Source: Candidatus Neomarinimicrobiota bacterium
Lineage (GTDB): Bacteria; Fidelibacterota; UBA2242; B5-G15
Direction: 5' to 3'
Assembly: GCA_017656425.1 (NCBI GenBank)
Contig: JACDNV010000002.1
Coordinates: forward strand, 119,512-183,511
DNA: 64,000 nt
The translations under genes were made by a program, and so were the position numbers. Within the stretch, counting starts at the first letter, position 1, and each line of letters starts with the position of its first letter. This document shows positions 47,645 to 60,529 of this stretch, piece after piece. Under the pieces are notes generated by a model, which did not search any database, was not told the DNA's origin, and worked only from the letters and a program-made list of their open reading frames with translations.

Positions 47645-49606
47645 ATGAGATCGTCATTATTTAAAACAATTTTTGTGGAATTCTTAATGATCACTTTTTT
47701 ATTCTCACTCTTGCGGGGTCAGTTTAATCGTGGCGTAAATCTTACCATGTGGTTTCAAGCGGGAAGTCCCAGAGAAATTCAGTTTAATAAATTTACAAAG
47801 GAAGATATCGAGAATATTAAATCCCTTGATTGTGATGTAATAAGACTGCCTATTAATCTCCATGCAATGACAACTGGAGCTCCTGACTATACTATTGACC
47901 CACTTTTCTGGTTTTTCTTAGATAGTGTTATTGTTTGGGCAGAGGAGCTTAATATTAATTTGATCCTTGATAATCACAGCTTTGATCCATCGGAAAACAC
48001 GTCAGTAAAAATTGGGGAGGTTTTAAAACCAGTTTGGAGACAGATAGCAGAGAGGTATAAGGACAGATCAGAACTGATCTATTACGAAATTTTAAATGAG
48101 CCACATGGTATTGATAAGGATACATGGAATAATATTCAGGGTGAGGTTATTGAGGAGATAAGAAAAATTGATACCAGCCACACGATAGTGGTGACGGGTA
48201 CTGATTGGGGAGGTATTGATGGATTAAAAAATGTGCAGATTTATGAAGATAAAAATTTAATCTATAGTTTTCATTTTTATGAGCCTTTTCTTTTTACCCA
48301 TCAGGGAGCTAATTGGGTAGATCCATCTATGGATCAAATCGTGAGGATACCCTTTCCATATAACGCTGATGAAATGCCCAAATTGCCATCAAAATATGAG
48401 GGTACTTGGATAGAAGAAAAATATAATTCATACCCCAGCCAGGGCAATGAAAACTGGATTAAAAATAGGCTAATGGAAGTTGTGAATTTTAGAGATTCAA
48501 AGAATATAAAGGTTTTTTGTGGCGAGTTCGGTGTTTATATGAAAAATAGTGAGAATGAAGACAGGGTAAAGTGGTATAAAGTGGTTAGAGAATTTTTTGA
48601 AGACCATAAAATTCCCTGGACAATGTGGGATTACAAAGGTGGGTTTGGATTATTTGAGAAGGGAAGTAATGAACTGTTCGAATATGATTTAAATGTGCCA
48701 CTGCTTAAAGCACTCAAACTTAATGTACCTGAACAAAAAGAGTTTAAAATTGTGCCTGATAGTGTTGGTTTTAATATCTATGACGATTATCCTGGCAAGA
48801 TGATTGAAATGGCCGGCTGGAATGAAGGCTATCTTGACTTATATAACAGTGATGCTGCTATCGGAAATTTTTGCATTTACTGGACTAATGCAAAACGATA
48901 TAATTCTATTGCTTTTAATTTCTTGATTGATAAAGATTTAACGTATTTGTTAGAAAATAATTATTTCTTAGTAATGTATATTAAAGGTAACAGTCCCAAT
49001 ACAGAAATTGATATAAGATTTGTAGATACTAAGGAAAGTGATGAGGATCATCCATGGAGAAAAAAGTACACTATTGATGATAATGTGGTTAGTTGGGATG
49101 GTACATGGCAAAATATAGCTATATCTCTGAGTGATTTTGTAGATGGTGGTTCATGGGATAATGGTAAGTGGTATGAACCTGTTCCTGGTGCTTTTGATTG
49201 GGGAAAAGTGGATTTGTTTGAAATAGTAGCTGAGCATCGCAATTTAGATGATGCTGAATTATGGTTTGATGGGATCGCGATTAAAAATGAGTTTTCAATT
49301 CGTGATGAACCTGCCAGCATACCAGAGAGAATTGTCCTGTATCAAAATTTCCCAAATCCTTTTAATGATAGAACCATCATTAAATTCTACCTTCCTAAAT
49401 ATCTAAATGTCAATGTGGAGATATACGATCTGATGGGTAGGAAAATTGCCCAGATTTTTGAGGGATATTATGGTAAAGGATTATATGAGTTAAGCTGGGA
49501 TGCGAAAAGTAGTGATGGTAAGGCGATATCAACTGGTTTTTATATTTGTCGAATAAAATGTGAAGATAAAATTTATGATTCGATAAATATGATATATATG
49601 AAATAA
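47645..49606 (+). CDS. Secreted GH5 glycoside hydrolase with CBM-like domain and sorting domain
   Basis: It probably cleaves a beta-1,4-glucan or mannan outside the cell. From the ATG at 47645 the protein has 653 residues. I prefer this to the GTG at 47639, because AGAAGGG lies a proper distance upstream. A signal peptide ends near 25. The GH5 barrel has the acid/base Glu152 in ILNEPHG and the nucleophile Glu294 in CGEFGVY. A beta-sandwich resembling CBM11/CIA30 (about 370-555) follows. The C-terminus has NFPNPFN and VEIYDLMGRKI, a FlgD-like/T9SS-type sorting domain. Fine substrate specificity is not known. Confidence 0.9.
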   Translation: MRSSLFKTIFVEFLMITFLFSLLRGQFNRGVNLTMWFQAGSPREIQFNKFTKEDIENIKSLDCDVIRLPINLHAMTTGAPDYTIDPLFWFFLDSVIVWAEELNINLILDNHSFDPSENTSVKIGEVLKPVWRQIAERYKDRSELIYYEILNEPHGIDKDTWNNIQGEVIEEIRKIDTSHTIVVTGTDWGGIDGLKNVQIYEDKNLIYSFHFYEPFLFTHQGANWVDPSMDQIVRIPFPYNADEMPKLPSKYEGTWIEEKYNSYPSQGNENWIKNRLMEVVNFRDSKNIKVFCGEFGVYMKNSENEDRVKWYKVVREFFEDHKIPWTMWDYKGGFGLFEKGSNELFEYDLNVPLLKALKLNVPEQKEFKIVPDSVGFNIYDDYPGKMIEMAGWNEGYLDLYNSDAAIGNFCIYWTNAKRYNSIAFNFLIDKDLTYLLENNYFLVMYIKGNSPNTEIDIRFVDTKESDEDHPWRKKYTIDDNVVSWDGTWQNIAISLSDFVDGGSWDNGKWYEPVPGAFDWGKVDLFEIVAEHRNLDDAELWFDGIAIKNEFSIRDEPASIPERIVLYQNFPNPFNDRTIIKFYLPKYLNVNVEIYDLMGRKIAQIFEGYYGKGLYELSWDAKSSDGKAISTGFYICRIKCEDKIYDSINMIYMK

Positions 49607-49731
49607 CAGTGCTTTTCGATAAAATTTCAAAAGTCTTATATTATTAAAGACAACAAGTTTACCGATTGTAATTTTTTACTAAATTGAGTAAAATTAGTGG
49701 TTTCTTAAGAAATGAGAAAGGGAGGTACAGA

Positions 49732-50913
49732 ATGAGAATAGGTATATTGACAGGTGGTGGTGATGTCCCGGGGTTGAACCCAGCGATTCGTGCGATTACA
49801 TTAAGAGCTATTAGGGAAGGATATGAGGTTATTGGAATTAGAAGAGGTTGGGCTGGATTAGTTGAGATGGTCAGGGATAAGGATTATGATAATTCAAATA
49901 ATTTTCAGAGGCTGACGGAAGATGTTGTTAACAGAGTTGGTAGAACAGGTGGGACTTTCTTACACACATCGAGAACTAATCCCAGCAAGGTGCCCGCAGA
50001 TGCAGTTCCTGAACATTTAAAAGATAGATTTAATGGAGAGGTTAATGACTTAACAGAAGAGGTATTGAAAAATCTCGAATGGCTGGGTCTGGACTATCTA
50101 ATTCCAATTGGTGGCGATGATACACTGAGTTATGGTGTAAGATTGCATAAAGAGGGTTTTAAAGTTGTGGCTATGCCAAAGACAATGGATAATGACGTCC
50201 CGGGTACTGATTATTGTATTGGTTTTAGCACATGTGTTACAAGAACACTTTCTCTAACTCATAGCTTGAGAACATCGGCAGGAAGCCATGAAAGGATATT
50301 GGTAATAGAAGTATTCGGTAGGTATGCAGGATTTACTGCTTTATTACCTACTATGGCAGGTGCAGCGAACAGGTGTGTAATACCTGAGTATAAGTTTAAT
50401 ATCGAGAAGTTGACGGAGCTTTTAATTGAGGATAGGTTAACCAATCCCAGCAGATATTCTGTAGTGCTGGTCTCTGAAGGTGCTATGTTCGAAGGTGGGG
50501 AGATGGTTTTTATGAGTGAAGAGGCTGATATGTTCGGACATAAAAAACTTGGTGGTATTGGTGATGTTATAGCTGATAGAATAAAGAAATTGTCCGCTAG
50601 GTATAATAATGGGAAAAAGATAAATGTTATCAGTCAGAAACTGGGATATCTAGTTAGATGTGGAGATCCTGATGCCATAGATTCTATTGTACCGATGGCA
50701 TATGGGAACATTGCATTTGACTTGATTACCAGAGGGGTTTCGGGTAGACTTGTAGGTGTAAGACAGGGTAAATATACTGACGTTCCGCTGGATATTGTTA
50801 CAAGTAAAAAGAAAGCGGTTGATGTTGAAAAATATTATAATACCGAAAGGTTAAGACCTAAATATATCGGTTTTGAAGGTAATCCAATGTTGATAATATC
50901 TGATGAGGATTGA
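49732..50913 (+). CDS. pfp: 6-phosphofructokinase, probably pyrophosphate-dependent
   Basis: It phosphorylates fructose 6-phosphate. From the ATG at 49732 (GGGAGG 7 bases upstream; a longer frame to 49684 has none) the protein has 393 residues. The phosphate-donor loop is GGDDT (127-131) and the sugar motif is PKTMDND (149-155). ATP enzymes have GGDGS and PGTIDND. Asp in the second and Lys in the first position of these motifs is the signature of PPi-dependent enzymes, so PPi is the inferred donor. It sits just before nifJ, separated by a terminator. Confidence 0.87.
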   Translation: MRIGILTGGGDVPGLNPAIRAITLRAIREGYEVIGIRRGWAGLVEMVRDKDYDNSNNFQRLTEDVVNRVGRTGGTFLHTSRTNPSKVPADAVPEHLKDRFNGEVNDLTEEVLKNLEWLGLDYLIPIGGDDTLSYGVRLHKEGFKVVAMPKTMDNDVPGTDYCIGFSTCVTRTLSLTHSLRTSAGSHERILVIEVFGRYAGFTALLPTMAGAANRCVIPEYKFNIEKLTELLIEDRLTNPSRYSVVLVSEGAMFEGGEMVFMSEEADMFGHKKLGGIGDVIADRIKKLSARYNNGKKINVISQKLGYLVRCGDPDAIDSIVPMAYGNIAFDLITRGVSGRLVGVRQGKYTDVPLDIVTSKKKAVDVEKYYNTERLRPKYIGFEGNPMLIISDED

Positions 50914-50960
50914 TATAATGGTTAAGATTATAATAAAAGTAAAAAATATAGTATGTTTAG

Positions 50961-54563
<3,603 letters not shown>

Positions 54564-54590
54564 GGTTAACAGTTATAAGAAAATAGTTAG

Positions 54591-54629
54591 AAGGAGGAGG
54601 GTGGATTTTTTATCCCCCTCCTTTTGTTT
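54591..54629 (+). terminator. Intrinsic terminator after nifJ
   Basis: AAGGAGG...GGAT pairs with ATCC...CCTCCTT, followed by TTGTTTT. The next ATG (54635) lies only a few bases beyond the T-run, so that gene has no room for a ribosome binding site of its own. Confidence 0.8.
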
Positions 54630-54634
54630 TATAA

Positions 54635-55375
54635 ATGAATGGTAAAGTATATATAGGTACTTCCGGATGGTCATATAGACACTGGATAGGTAGGTTTTAT
54701 CCCGTTGAAATAAAAACAAAAGAATGGTTGAATCATTACTCACGATTTTTTAATACAGTTGAAATAAACTCCTCATTTTACCATCTTATATCGGAGAAGA
54801 CCTATGCTAAATGGTATGATACCGTTCCTGAGAAATTTCAGTTTGCAGTAAAAATGTCAAGATTCGTTACACATGTTAAAAGACTCGGCGATGTTTCCGA
54901 ACCGTTAGATAACTTTTTAAAGGGAGTATTAAGACTTAAAGAAAAGCTTGGGATTATACTGGTGCAGCTTCCCCCTTCTATGAAATTTGATGTTAAAAGG
55001 ATAGAGAATTTTATACAAATTCTTTATGATAAAAAGGTGCTTCCAACAATACGTGTATCGTTCGAAGTTAGAAATCAAACATTTTTGTGTGATAGATTTT
55101 ATGATATACTTAGAAAAAATAAAATTGCATTGTGTTTTAGTGATTGGCCTGGCGTGGAAGTTGATAATCCTGTTATAGCAGATTATATTTATATTAGACG
55201 GCACGGACCGAAAAGTTTATACGCTTCTAATTATACTGATGATGATTTAAAGAAAGACTTGGAAATGATGAGAGATGTGCTAAATAAAGGAATGGATTCA
55301 TATATTTATTTTAATAATGATGCTTATGCCTTTGCTGTTGACTGTTGTTTCAGAATCAAGGAAATGTTGAAATAA
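54635..55375 (+). CDS. DUF72 family protein (YecE-like)
   Basis: A 246-residue TIM-barrel protein with the family start GTSGWSYRHWIGRFYP and the later segments VEINSSFYHL, FSVKMSRFVTH-like KMSRFVTHVKRL and FEVRNQTFL. It ends with YIYFNNDAYAFAV. The DUF72 family is widespread and of unknown function; UV-repair or nucleotide roles have been suggested. Its ATG begins 6 bases after a terminator with no Shine-Dalgarno signal, so it may be expressed by read-through or from a leaderless promoter inside the hairpin. Confidence 0.88.
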   Translation: MNGKVYIGTSGWSYRHWIGRFYPVEIKTKEWLNHYSRFFNTVEINSSFYHLISEKTYAKWYDTVPEKFQFAVKMSRFVTHVKRLGDVSEPLDNFLKGVLRLKEKLGIILVQLPPSMKFDVKRIENFIQILYDKKVLPTIRVSFEVRNQTFLCDRFYDILRKNKIALCFSDWPGVEVDNPVIADYIYIRRHGPKSLYASNYTDDDLKKDLEMMRDVLNKGMDSYIYFNNDAYAFAVDCCFRIKEMLK

Positions 55376-55658
55376 ATCTGTCATTTATATTACTTATATT
55401 ACATGTAATATATTATTACAATATTATTGAGTAATCGTTTCTGTCCTTTTAAGCTAAAATTTTCAATAATTGATATTAGTTACTAAGTCAAGATAACAAG
55501 TTGAGATTAAGATGAAATTTTTATTGAATATAACATATCGTTTACAATGGTATTGATATACATTATTCTTCTGGCTGAAGAAGTAGGTATACGTTCAAAT
55601 CCATAATTACCTAAACTAACTGTTTCATTAATGCTATATGGAAATTTGAGATATTAGA
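55376..55658. other. Gene-free stretch before the tRNA-Met terminator
   Basis: A+T-rich. A 47-codon stop-free minus-strand run from about 55640 to 55507 has no start codon at its head, and I do not accept it as a gene. There is no other recognisable element. Confidence 0.35.
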
Positions 55659-55693
55659 GTAAATAAAATAAAAGCCTCACTATTGAGGCTTTT
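55659..55693 (-). terminator. Intrinsic terminator of tRNA-Met
   Basis: On the minus strand AAAAGCCTCA / TGAGGCTTTT (10 bp, 4-base loop) is followed by TTTATTTTATTT. It begins two bases after the tRNA discriminator, so the tRNA is a single-gene transcript. Confidence 0.85.
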
Positions 55694-55695
55694 TG

Positions 55696-55769
55696 TAGCG
55701 GTGCAGGGACTCGAACCCCGGACACGCGGATTATGATTCCGCTGCTCTAACCAGCTGAGCTACACCGCC
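55696..55769 (-). tRNA. tRNA-Met (CAT), elongator type
   Basis: 74 bases from GGCGGTG to discriminator A. The acceptor stem GGCGGTG / CACCGCT has one G-U pair at position 1. The D-arm carries AGCTCAGCTGGTTAGAGC, the anticodon stem is GCGGA / TCCGC with the loop ATCATAA (anticodon CAT), and the T-arm holds GGTTCGAGTCC. CCA is not encoded. The body is that of elongator Met; the initiator (C1-A72 mismatch) and Ile2 forms look less likely. Confidence 0.93.
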
Positions 55770-55944
55770 ATTGTAAATAAACACCGAAATTTAATAATAC
55801 TTTTTTTCTGAAACAATAGATTAGCTTTGAAATAGGTTTTAATTATTTTATGATTGATTTTTCAATAATTTCGTATGTCATTTTTTAAATAAAGTTGTAT
55901 TGTAACTATTTTTATTATGGGTTAAATTCAGATCGTTAATTAGA

Positions 55945-56019
55945 CGGGGTGTAGCGCAGCTTGGATAGCGCGCTTGGTTCGGGACCAAGAGGTCGCCGGT
56001 TCAAATCCGGCCACCCCGA
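55945..56019 (+). tRNA. tRNA-Pro (CGG)
   Basis: 75 bases. The acceptor stem CGGGGTG / CACCCCG is perfect. The D-arm is GTAGCGCAGCTTGGATAGCGC, the anticodon stem CTTGG / CCAAG with loop TTCGGGA gives anticodon CGG, and the T-arm has CCGGTTCAAATCCGG. Discriminator A; CCA is not encoded. Confidence 0.95.
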
Positions 56020-56241
56020 CAGCAATTATTTATTAAGCATACTTATTAATATAAGATTTTTATGAATTTTTCGTCATGGAGAGTATTTCCTATTTCATCT
56101 GTTAAATCTATAACAGCAGAATGCATCGCTATATGTTACCCATATTTCCACAAAAAGCTATTTGTTAGATCCCGGATATAACTTTTAATCTCTTATCTAG
56201 AGATTTTAATTGTAGAGTTAGCTTTTTTACTAATCGGCTGA

Positions 56242-56427
56242 CTAATAGAACCTTCTTACTTTTACAAGAGATCCGATAAAGAATAGTGTCATTCCCGGTA
56301 GTAGAAAGATAGCTCCATAAATTGTCTCACCAATTACCAAATAGCCTGACCCGATGAATATGAAAAATCCACCAAAAAGTAGAGAAAATATTTTAATGAA
56401 TTTTCTTTGTACTCTAGTCAGACGCAT
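56242..56427 (-). CDS. Small two-helix membrane protein
   Basis: A 61-residue protein with a basic N-terminus (MRLTRVQRKF) and two hydrophobic helices (about 12-31 and 35-55) joined by a short GETIYGA turn. It ends in KVRRFY. The topology is convincing for a real small membrane protein, but the ribosome site (GATGGATCT) is weak and no family is recognised. Confidence 0.45.
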   Translation of the reverse strand: MRLTRVQRKFIKIFSLLFGGFFIFIGSGYLVIGETIYGAIFLLPGMTLFFIGSLVKVRRFY

Positions 56428-56678
56428 AGATCCATCAACTAGTGTATCCTTTAAAGATTATAATAATATTACCTCACTTTGTCAAGACACATCCCGTCAG
56501 AATATTGATTATTTTTCATAAAAATTTGATTTAAATCACGAATAAATAGGATAAAATTTCCCCATTTGCTAAGTTTTAATTTACAAGTCAAAAAATTACT
56601 CATTGATATAATAACAACATAAGTTTAATTTTATTAGAGATTTAGATTTACTGCTGAAAGAATTGTATAGGGGTAGAA

Positions 56679-57965
56679 ATGGAAAAAGAAGCGGAAATAC
56701 TAAATTCAGTTTTAGAAGGTACAGTTGTTAATGATTTATTATCTGATATTGGACGGTCACTATTCTTTCCGAAAGGAATTGTATATCAAACGGAACAGGC
56801 AAAGTTGCATGCAAACTTTTTAAATGCAACTGTTGGTATGGCTAAGGAAAATGGTAAACCTATTCACCTTAGATTAATAGACGAAATGATAGGGGATATC
56901 AGTCCCGATGAGATATACTCCTATGCTCCCAGCGCTGGAGTTGAGGAGTTAAGAGAATTATGGCTGGAGCAATTGTTATTGAAAAATCCGCGATTAAAAA
57001 ATGGTATAACGAGCAAACCGATGGTTACAGGTGGTGTAACAAATGGTTTATCCATTATTGCTGATTTGTTCACTGATAATGGGGATGCACTGTTATTGCC
57101 TGAATTATACTGGGGTAATTATAAATTGATTTTTTCTATAAAAAATGGTTGTAGTATTCTGACCTATAACACATTTAATGATAAAGGCGAATATAACATA
57201 GATGGTCTTGATGAACTTATTAAAAAGTGTAATAAAGACAAATTGATGATTTTGTTTAATTTTCCTCATAATCCAACTGGCTATTCACCATATTCTCATG
57301 AGATTAATGGATTTAAAGAGATTATTTTGAGACATGCTGATAGCGGTAAAAAAATTTTGCTGATTTTTGATGATTCATATTTTGGATTTTTTTATGAAGA
57401 TGACGTTTATAAGCATTCACTTTTCAATGAATTTTTTGATATTCATGAAAATGTCCTTTCTATAAAGCTTGATGGAGCTACAAAAGAAGATTTTGCATGG
57501 GGTTTCAGAATAGCTTTTATTACTTATGGTGGAAAAGGATTAAAGAAAGAGCATTATGAAGCACTGGAATTGAAAACAAAAGGAATGATCAGAGCTACAA
57601 TTTCAAATGCCAATAGGCTTGCACAAACTTTGTTAATTCGAGCATACGAGAATAACAACTATTTCGAAGAAAAAAGAGAAAAATTTGAGTTACTTAAGTC
57701 ACGTTTTAATGAGGTTAAAAGGCAACTTGAAGGAAGGAACAGTAAATATTTAACACCGCTTCCCTTTAACTCTGGTTATTTTTTATGTTTTGAAGTGAGA
57801 GATTCAGCAGAACGATTGAGGGAATATTTACTAATGAAGAAAGGCATAGGTATGATTTCTATTGCTGACAGATATTTGCGTGTTTCCTATGCGAGCGTTG
57901 ATCTGGAAAATATTAAAGTTCTTATTGACGAAATATACAGAGCTTGTGAGGAGCTATTTTCCTAA
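56679..57965 (+). CDS. PLP-dependent aminotransferase, class I/II
   Basis: A 428-residue fold-type I aminotransferase. The PLP lysine is Lys269 in LDGATKEDF. Asn198 in FPHNPTG, Asp231/Tyr234 in FDDSYFG, and the phosphate-binding Arg277 in WGFR are in their usual order. The C-terminal Arg in YLRVSYAS binds the substrate carboxylate. The long N-terminal lead (about 1-75) contains FFPKGIVYQTEQAK. Aromatic or 2-aminoadipate-like aminotransferases have a similar layout; the substrate is not decided. It has a free-standing upstream region of about 250 bases. Confidence 0.88.
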   Translation: MEKEAEILNSVLEGTVVNDLLSDIGRSLFFPKGIVYQTEQAKLHANFLNATVGMAKENGKPIHLRLIDEMIGDISPDEIYSYAPSAGVEELRELWLEQLLLKNPRLKNGITSKPMVTGGVTNGLSIIADLFTDNGDALLLPELYWGNYKLIFSIKNGCSILTYNTFNDKGEYNIDGLDELIKKCNKDKLMILFNFPHNPTGYSPYSHEINGFKEIILRHADSGKKILLIFDDSYFGFFYEDDVYKHSLFNEFFDIHENVLSIKLDGATKEDFAWGFRIAFITYGGKGLKKEHYEALELKTKGMIRATISNANRLAQTLLIRAYENNNYFEEKREKFELLKSRFNEVKRQLEGRNSKYLTPLPFNSGYFLCFEVRDSAERLREYLLMKKGIGMISIADRYLRVSYASVDLENIKVLIDEIYRACEELFS

Positions 57966-58005
57966 ATATTGAATTTTTTAAAAAATTTTCTCATTTTTGT
58001 TTTTG

Positions 58006-59799
58006 ATGTATAACAAAAAGCTAATACCAATTTTACTATTTATAATCTCCTATTTTTCAATTTTTTCTAATAGCTGTGAGAAGCTACAGAAACCTCTCAG
58101 GGAAAGGTGGAAAACTCCCTGTGAAATATCACAGTTCAAAGAGACACCGCGTTATGATGAGACAATACTATTCTGTAAGAGATTAGGCAGGGTGTCCAAA
58201 TTTGTAAAGTACAGGAGCTTTGGAAAATCGTCTCAGGGCAGAGAGTTACCGCTTTTGATTGTAGATTTCGATAAGCGCTTTTCACCAAATTTGCAGAAAA
58301 GAACGGGGAAACCAGTTATTCTTATTCAAGCTTGTATTCATGCAGGAGAACCTGATGGCAAAGACGCCGGTCTAATGTTTTTAAGAGATGTCATTATATT
58401 TGGAAAGTATAAGGAACTGGTCAAAGACGTTACTTTATTATTCATACCAATTTTTAATGTAGATGGTCATGAACGATTTGGTAAGTATAATCGTATAAAT
58501 CAGAACGGACCAATTGAGACTGGCTGGCGAACTACCGCTCAGAATTTCAATCTCAATAGGGATTTTTTAAAAGCAGATGCTCCAGAAATGAAAGCATGGC
58601 TGAAGCTATTTAGGGAATGGTTACCGGATTTTCTTGTTGACATACATGTAACAGATGGTGCTGATTATCAATATGTTGTTACTTATGGTTTAGAAATCAG
58701 GGATGTATTGGATGAACCTCTAAGAGTTTGGAGTAATAATATTTTTCTACCCCAATTTATATCGAAGATGCGAAAATCGGGTTATGAAATTTTTCCATAT
58801 ATTCATCCAAGGAGATGGAATGATGTTGAAAGCGGTCTTATCATTGGTGTCCCATCACCAAGATATTCAAATGGATATGGGATAGTACAAAATAGAATTT
58901 TCTTACTTATTGAAAACCATATGCTTAAAGATTATAAGCAGAGAGTGTTAGCAACATACGAGACGATTAGGAATATTGTAGAAATTGTTAGTAGTGAGAG
59001 ATATTCTTTAAAGGAATCCGTGTCACAATCTGATAAAATGACATCAAACATGGAAACAGGAAGTGCATTCTATCTTAATTATAGAGTCGATTTTAGCGAT
59101 TCGTCCAGAGTTAAGTTTCTGGGAAAAAAGTATCGGCATGAATATAGCGATATTTCTGGATCTGAATACATTATATGGGAGGATGAACCAGATACATTTG
59201 ATGTTTTTCTTTTTAGTAAAATTTTTCCTGCTGATTCCGTTATGGTACCATATGCCTATATTATTCCACCGGAATGGAGTGATATAACAACCATATTAAT
59301 CCTCCATGGTGTTAATGTCAAGTATTTAAATAGAGATTTAAGGTTGCCTGTTCATACATATAAATTTTTTGATTTTTCATGGGATTCTGAATCCTACGAG
59401 GGGCATCATCGGGTTAAATTTTCTCTTATGGATACCGTTGTTGAGAGGACTTTTCCTAAAGGCAGCGTTCTAGTATTGATGAACCAGAGAGTGAATAAAG
59501 TTATATTGCACGCACTTGAACCGAAAGCACCAGATTCATTCTTGCGATGGGGATTTTTTAATGTAATTTTTGAAAGAAAAGAGTATGCAGAAATGTATGT
59601 GCTTGAAAAGCTGGCAAGGGAAATGATTACGTCAAATTCATCTATATATAATGAGTTCCTAAAAAGATTGAAAATTGATGCAGAATTTAGAGACAATCCT
59701 CGTGAAAGGCTTCATTTTTTCTATAAGAGGTCGCCTTATTGGGACAAAAATTATTGTATGTATCCAGTTGGTAGAGTATTTAAACCGTTTGGTTTATAA
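58006..59799 (+). CDS. M14-family zinc carboxypeptidase, exported lipoprotein-like
   Basis: A 597-residue protein from the ATG at 58006; a TTG nine bases earlier is possible, and neither has a clear ribosome site. The N-terminus is hydrophobic with Cys24 as a possible lipid site (FSNSC). The zinc ligands are His112 and Glu115 (IHAGEPDGK) and His214 (DIHVTDG). The catalytic Glu lies in LLIENHMLKDY near residue 305. The segment QNFNLNRDFLKADAPE is typical of this M14 subgroup. The C-terminal third (about 350-597) is a beta-rich extra region. It may trim peptides in the periplasm alongside the S46 enzyme. Confidence 0.87.
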   Translation: MYNKKLIPILLFIISYFSIFSNSCEKLQKPLRERWKTPCEISQFKETPRYDETILFCKRLGRVSKFVKYRSFGKSSQGRELPLLIVDFDKRFSPNLQKRTGKPVILIQACIHAGEPDGKDAGLMFLRDVIIFGKYKELVKDVTLLFIPIFNVDGHERFGKYNRINQNGPIETGWRTTAQNFNLNRDFLKADAPEMKAWLKLFREWLPDFLVDIHVTDGADYQYVVTYGLEIRDVLDEPLRVWSNNIFLPQFISKMRKSGYEIFPYIHPRRWNDVESGLIIGVPSPRYSNGYGIVQNRIFLLIENHMLKDYKQRVLATYETIRNIVEIVSSERYSLKESVSQSDKMTSNMETGSAFYLNYRVDFSDSSRVKFLGKKYRHEYSDISGSEYIIWEDEPDTFDVFLFSKIFPADSVMVPYAYIIPPEWSDITTILILHGVNVKYLNRDLRLPVHTYKFFDFSWDSESYEGHHRVKFSLMDTVVERTFPKGSVLVLMNQRVNKVILHALEPKAPDSFLRWGFFNVIFERKEYAEMYVLEKLAREMITSNSSIYNEFLKRLKIDAEFRDNPRERLHFFYKRSPYWDKNYCMYPVGRVFKPFGL

Positions 59800-59858
59800 T
59801 ATGAATATAATCAAAATTAGTTTAGTAACTTTTAATTAGTTTTAAAGGGGAGGTTATC

Positions 59859-60431
59859 ATGAGGCTTGCTCAATATATTCAGATTTTTTTGATAGTAACG
59901 TTTTTTGTATTTAATACCTCCTGTGGCGAAGGTAAAAGAGATAAAAAAAGTGAAGGGAAGGAGGATGAAATGAGCTTTGTTTTGAAAAGTTCATCATTTA
60001 AAAATGGTGAGAGGATACCCGTCAAGCATACCTGCGAGGGGGAGGATATTTCTCCTCAGCTAACATGGGAAGGTGTTCCGCAAGGTACTAAAAGTTTTGC
60101 TTTAATTTGTGATGATCCTGATGCTCCTATGGGAACTTGGGTACACTGGGTGGTTTATAATATCCCGGATTCCGTTAATAGTCTTCCTGAAGGTGTAGAA
60201 AAGGCGGATACTGTTTTTGGATATATATATCAGGGTAGAAATAGCTTTGGTCGAATTGGATATGGTGGTCCTTGCCCTCCAAGAGGACCGGCCCACAGAT
60301 ATTTTTTCAAACTGTATGCTCTTGACTTTGTACCAGCATTGAAAGCCGGTGCTACCAAGGAGCAGGTCCTGAATGCCATAAGTGGGCATATATTGGGTAC
60401 GGCTGAATTGATGGGTATCTATAGTCGTTAA
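59859..60431 (+). CDS. PEBP-family lipoprotein (YbhB/YbcL-like)
   Basis: A 190-residue protein. Its lipobox is NTSC at residues 19-22. The phosphatidylethanolamine-binding motifs are DDPDAPMGTWVHWVVYNIP and GPCPPRGPAHRYFFKLYALD. The GGxGPxxP and DPDAP sites form the anion pocket. The role of bacterial PEBPs is unknown. It has a GGGGAGG 8 bases before the ATG. Confidence 0.92.
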   Translation: MRLAQYIQIFLIVTFFVFNTSCGEGKRDKKSEGKEDEMSFVLKSSSFKNGERIPVKHTCEGEDISPQLTWEGVPQGTKSFALICDDPDAPMGTWVHWVVYNIPDSVNSLPEGVEKADTVFGYIYQGRNSFGRIGYGGPCPPRGPAHRYFFKLYALDFVPALKAGATKEQVLNAISGHILGTAELMGIYSR

Positions 60432-60529
60432 TAATTTTTTTCAAAGTAAATATTTTTATGTGCTATTATTTTTAAGTGAGGTATATTACACTTGCTAATT
60501 ATGATTTTTTTGGGAAGTGGGTTAATTAA

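Noticed and set aside
55507..55640. A 47-codon minus-strand stop-free run with protein-like composition
   Set aside because: It has no start codon at its head and no family match; in A+T-rich DNA such a run can arise by chance.
54635..56427. Integrative element attached to the tRNA genes
   Set aside because: No integrase, no direct repeat of a tRNA 3' end and no change in gene type is visible near either tRNA.
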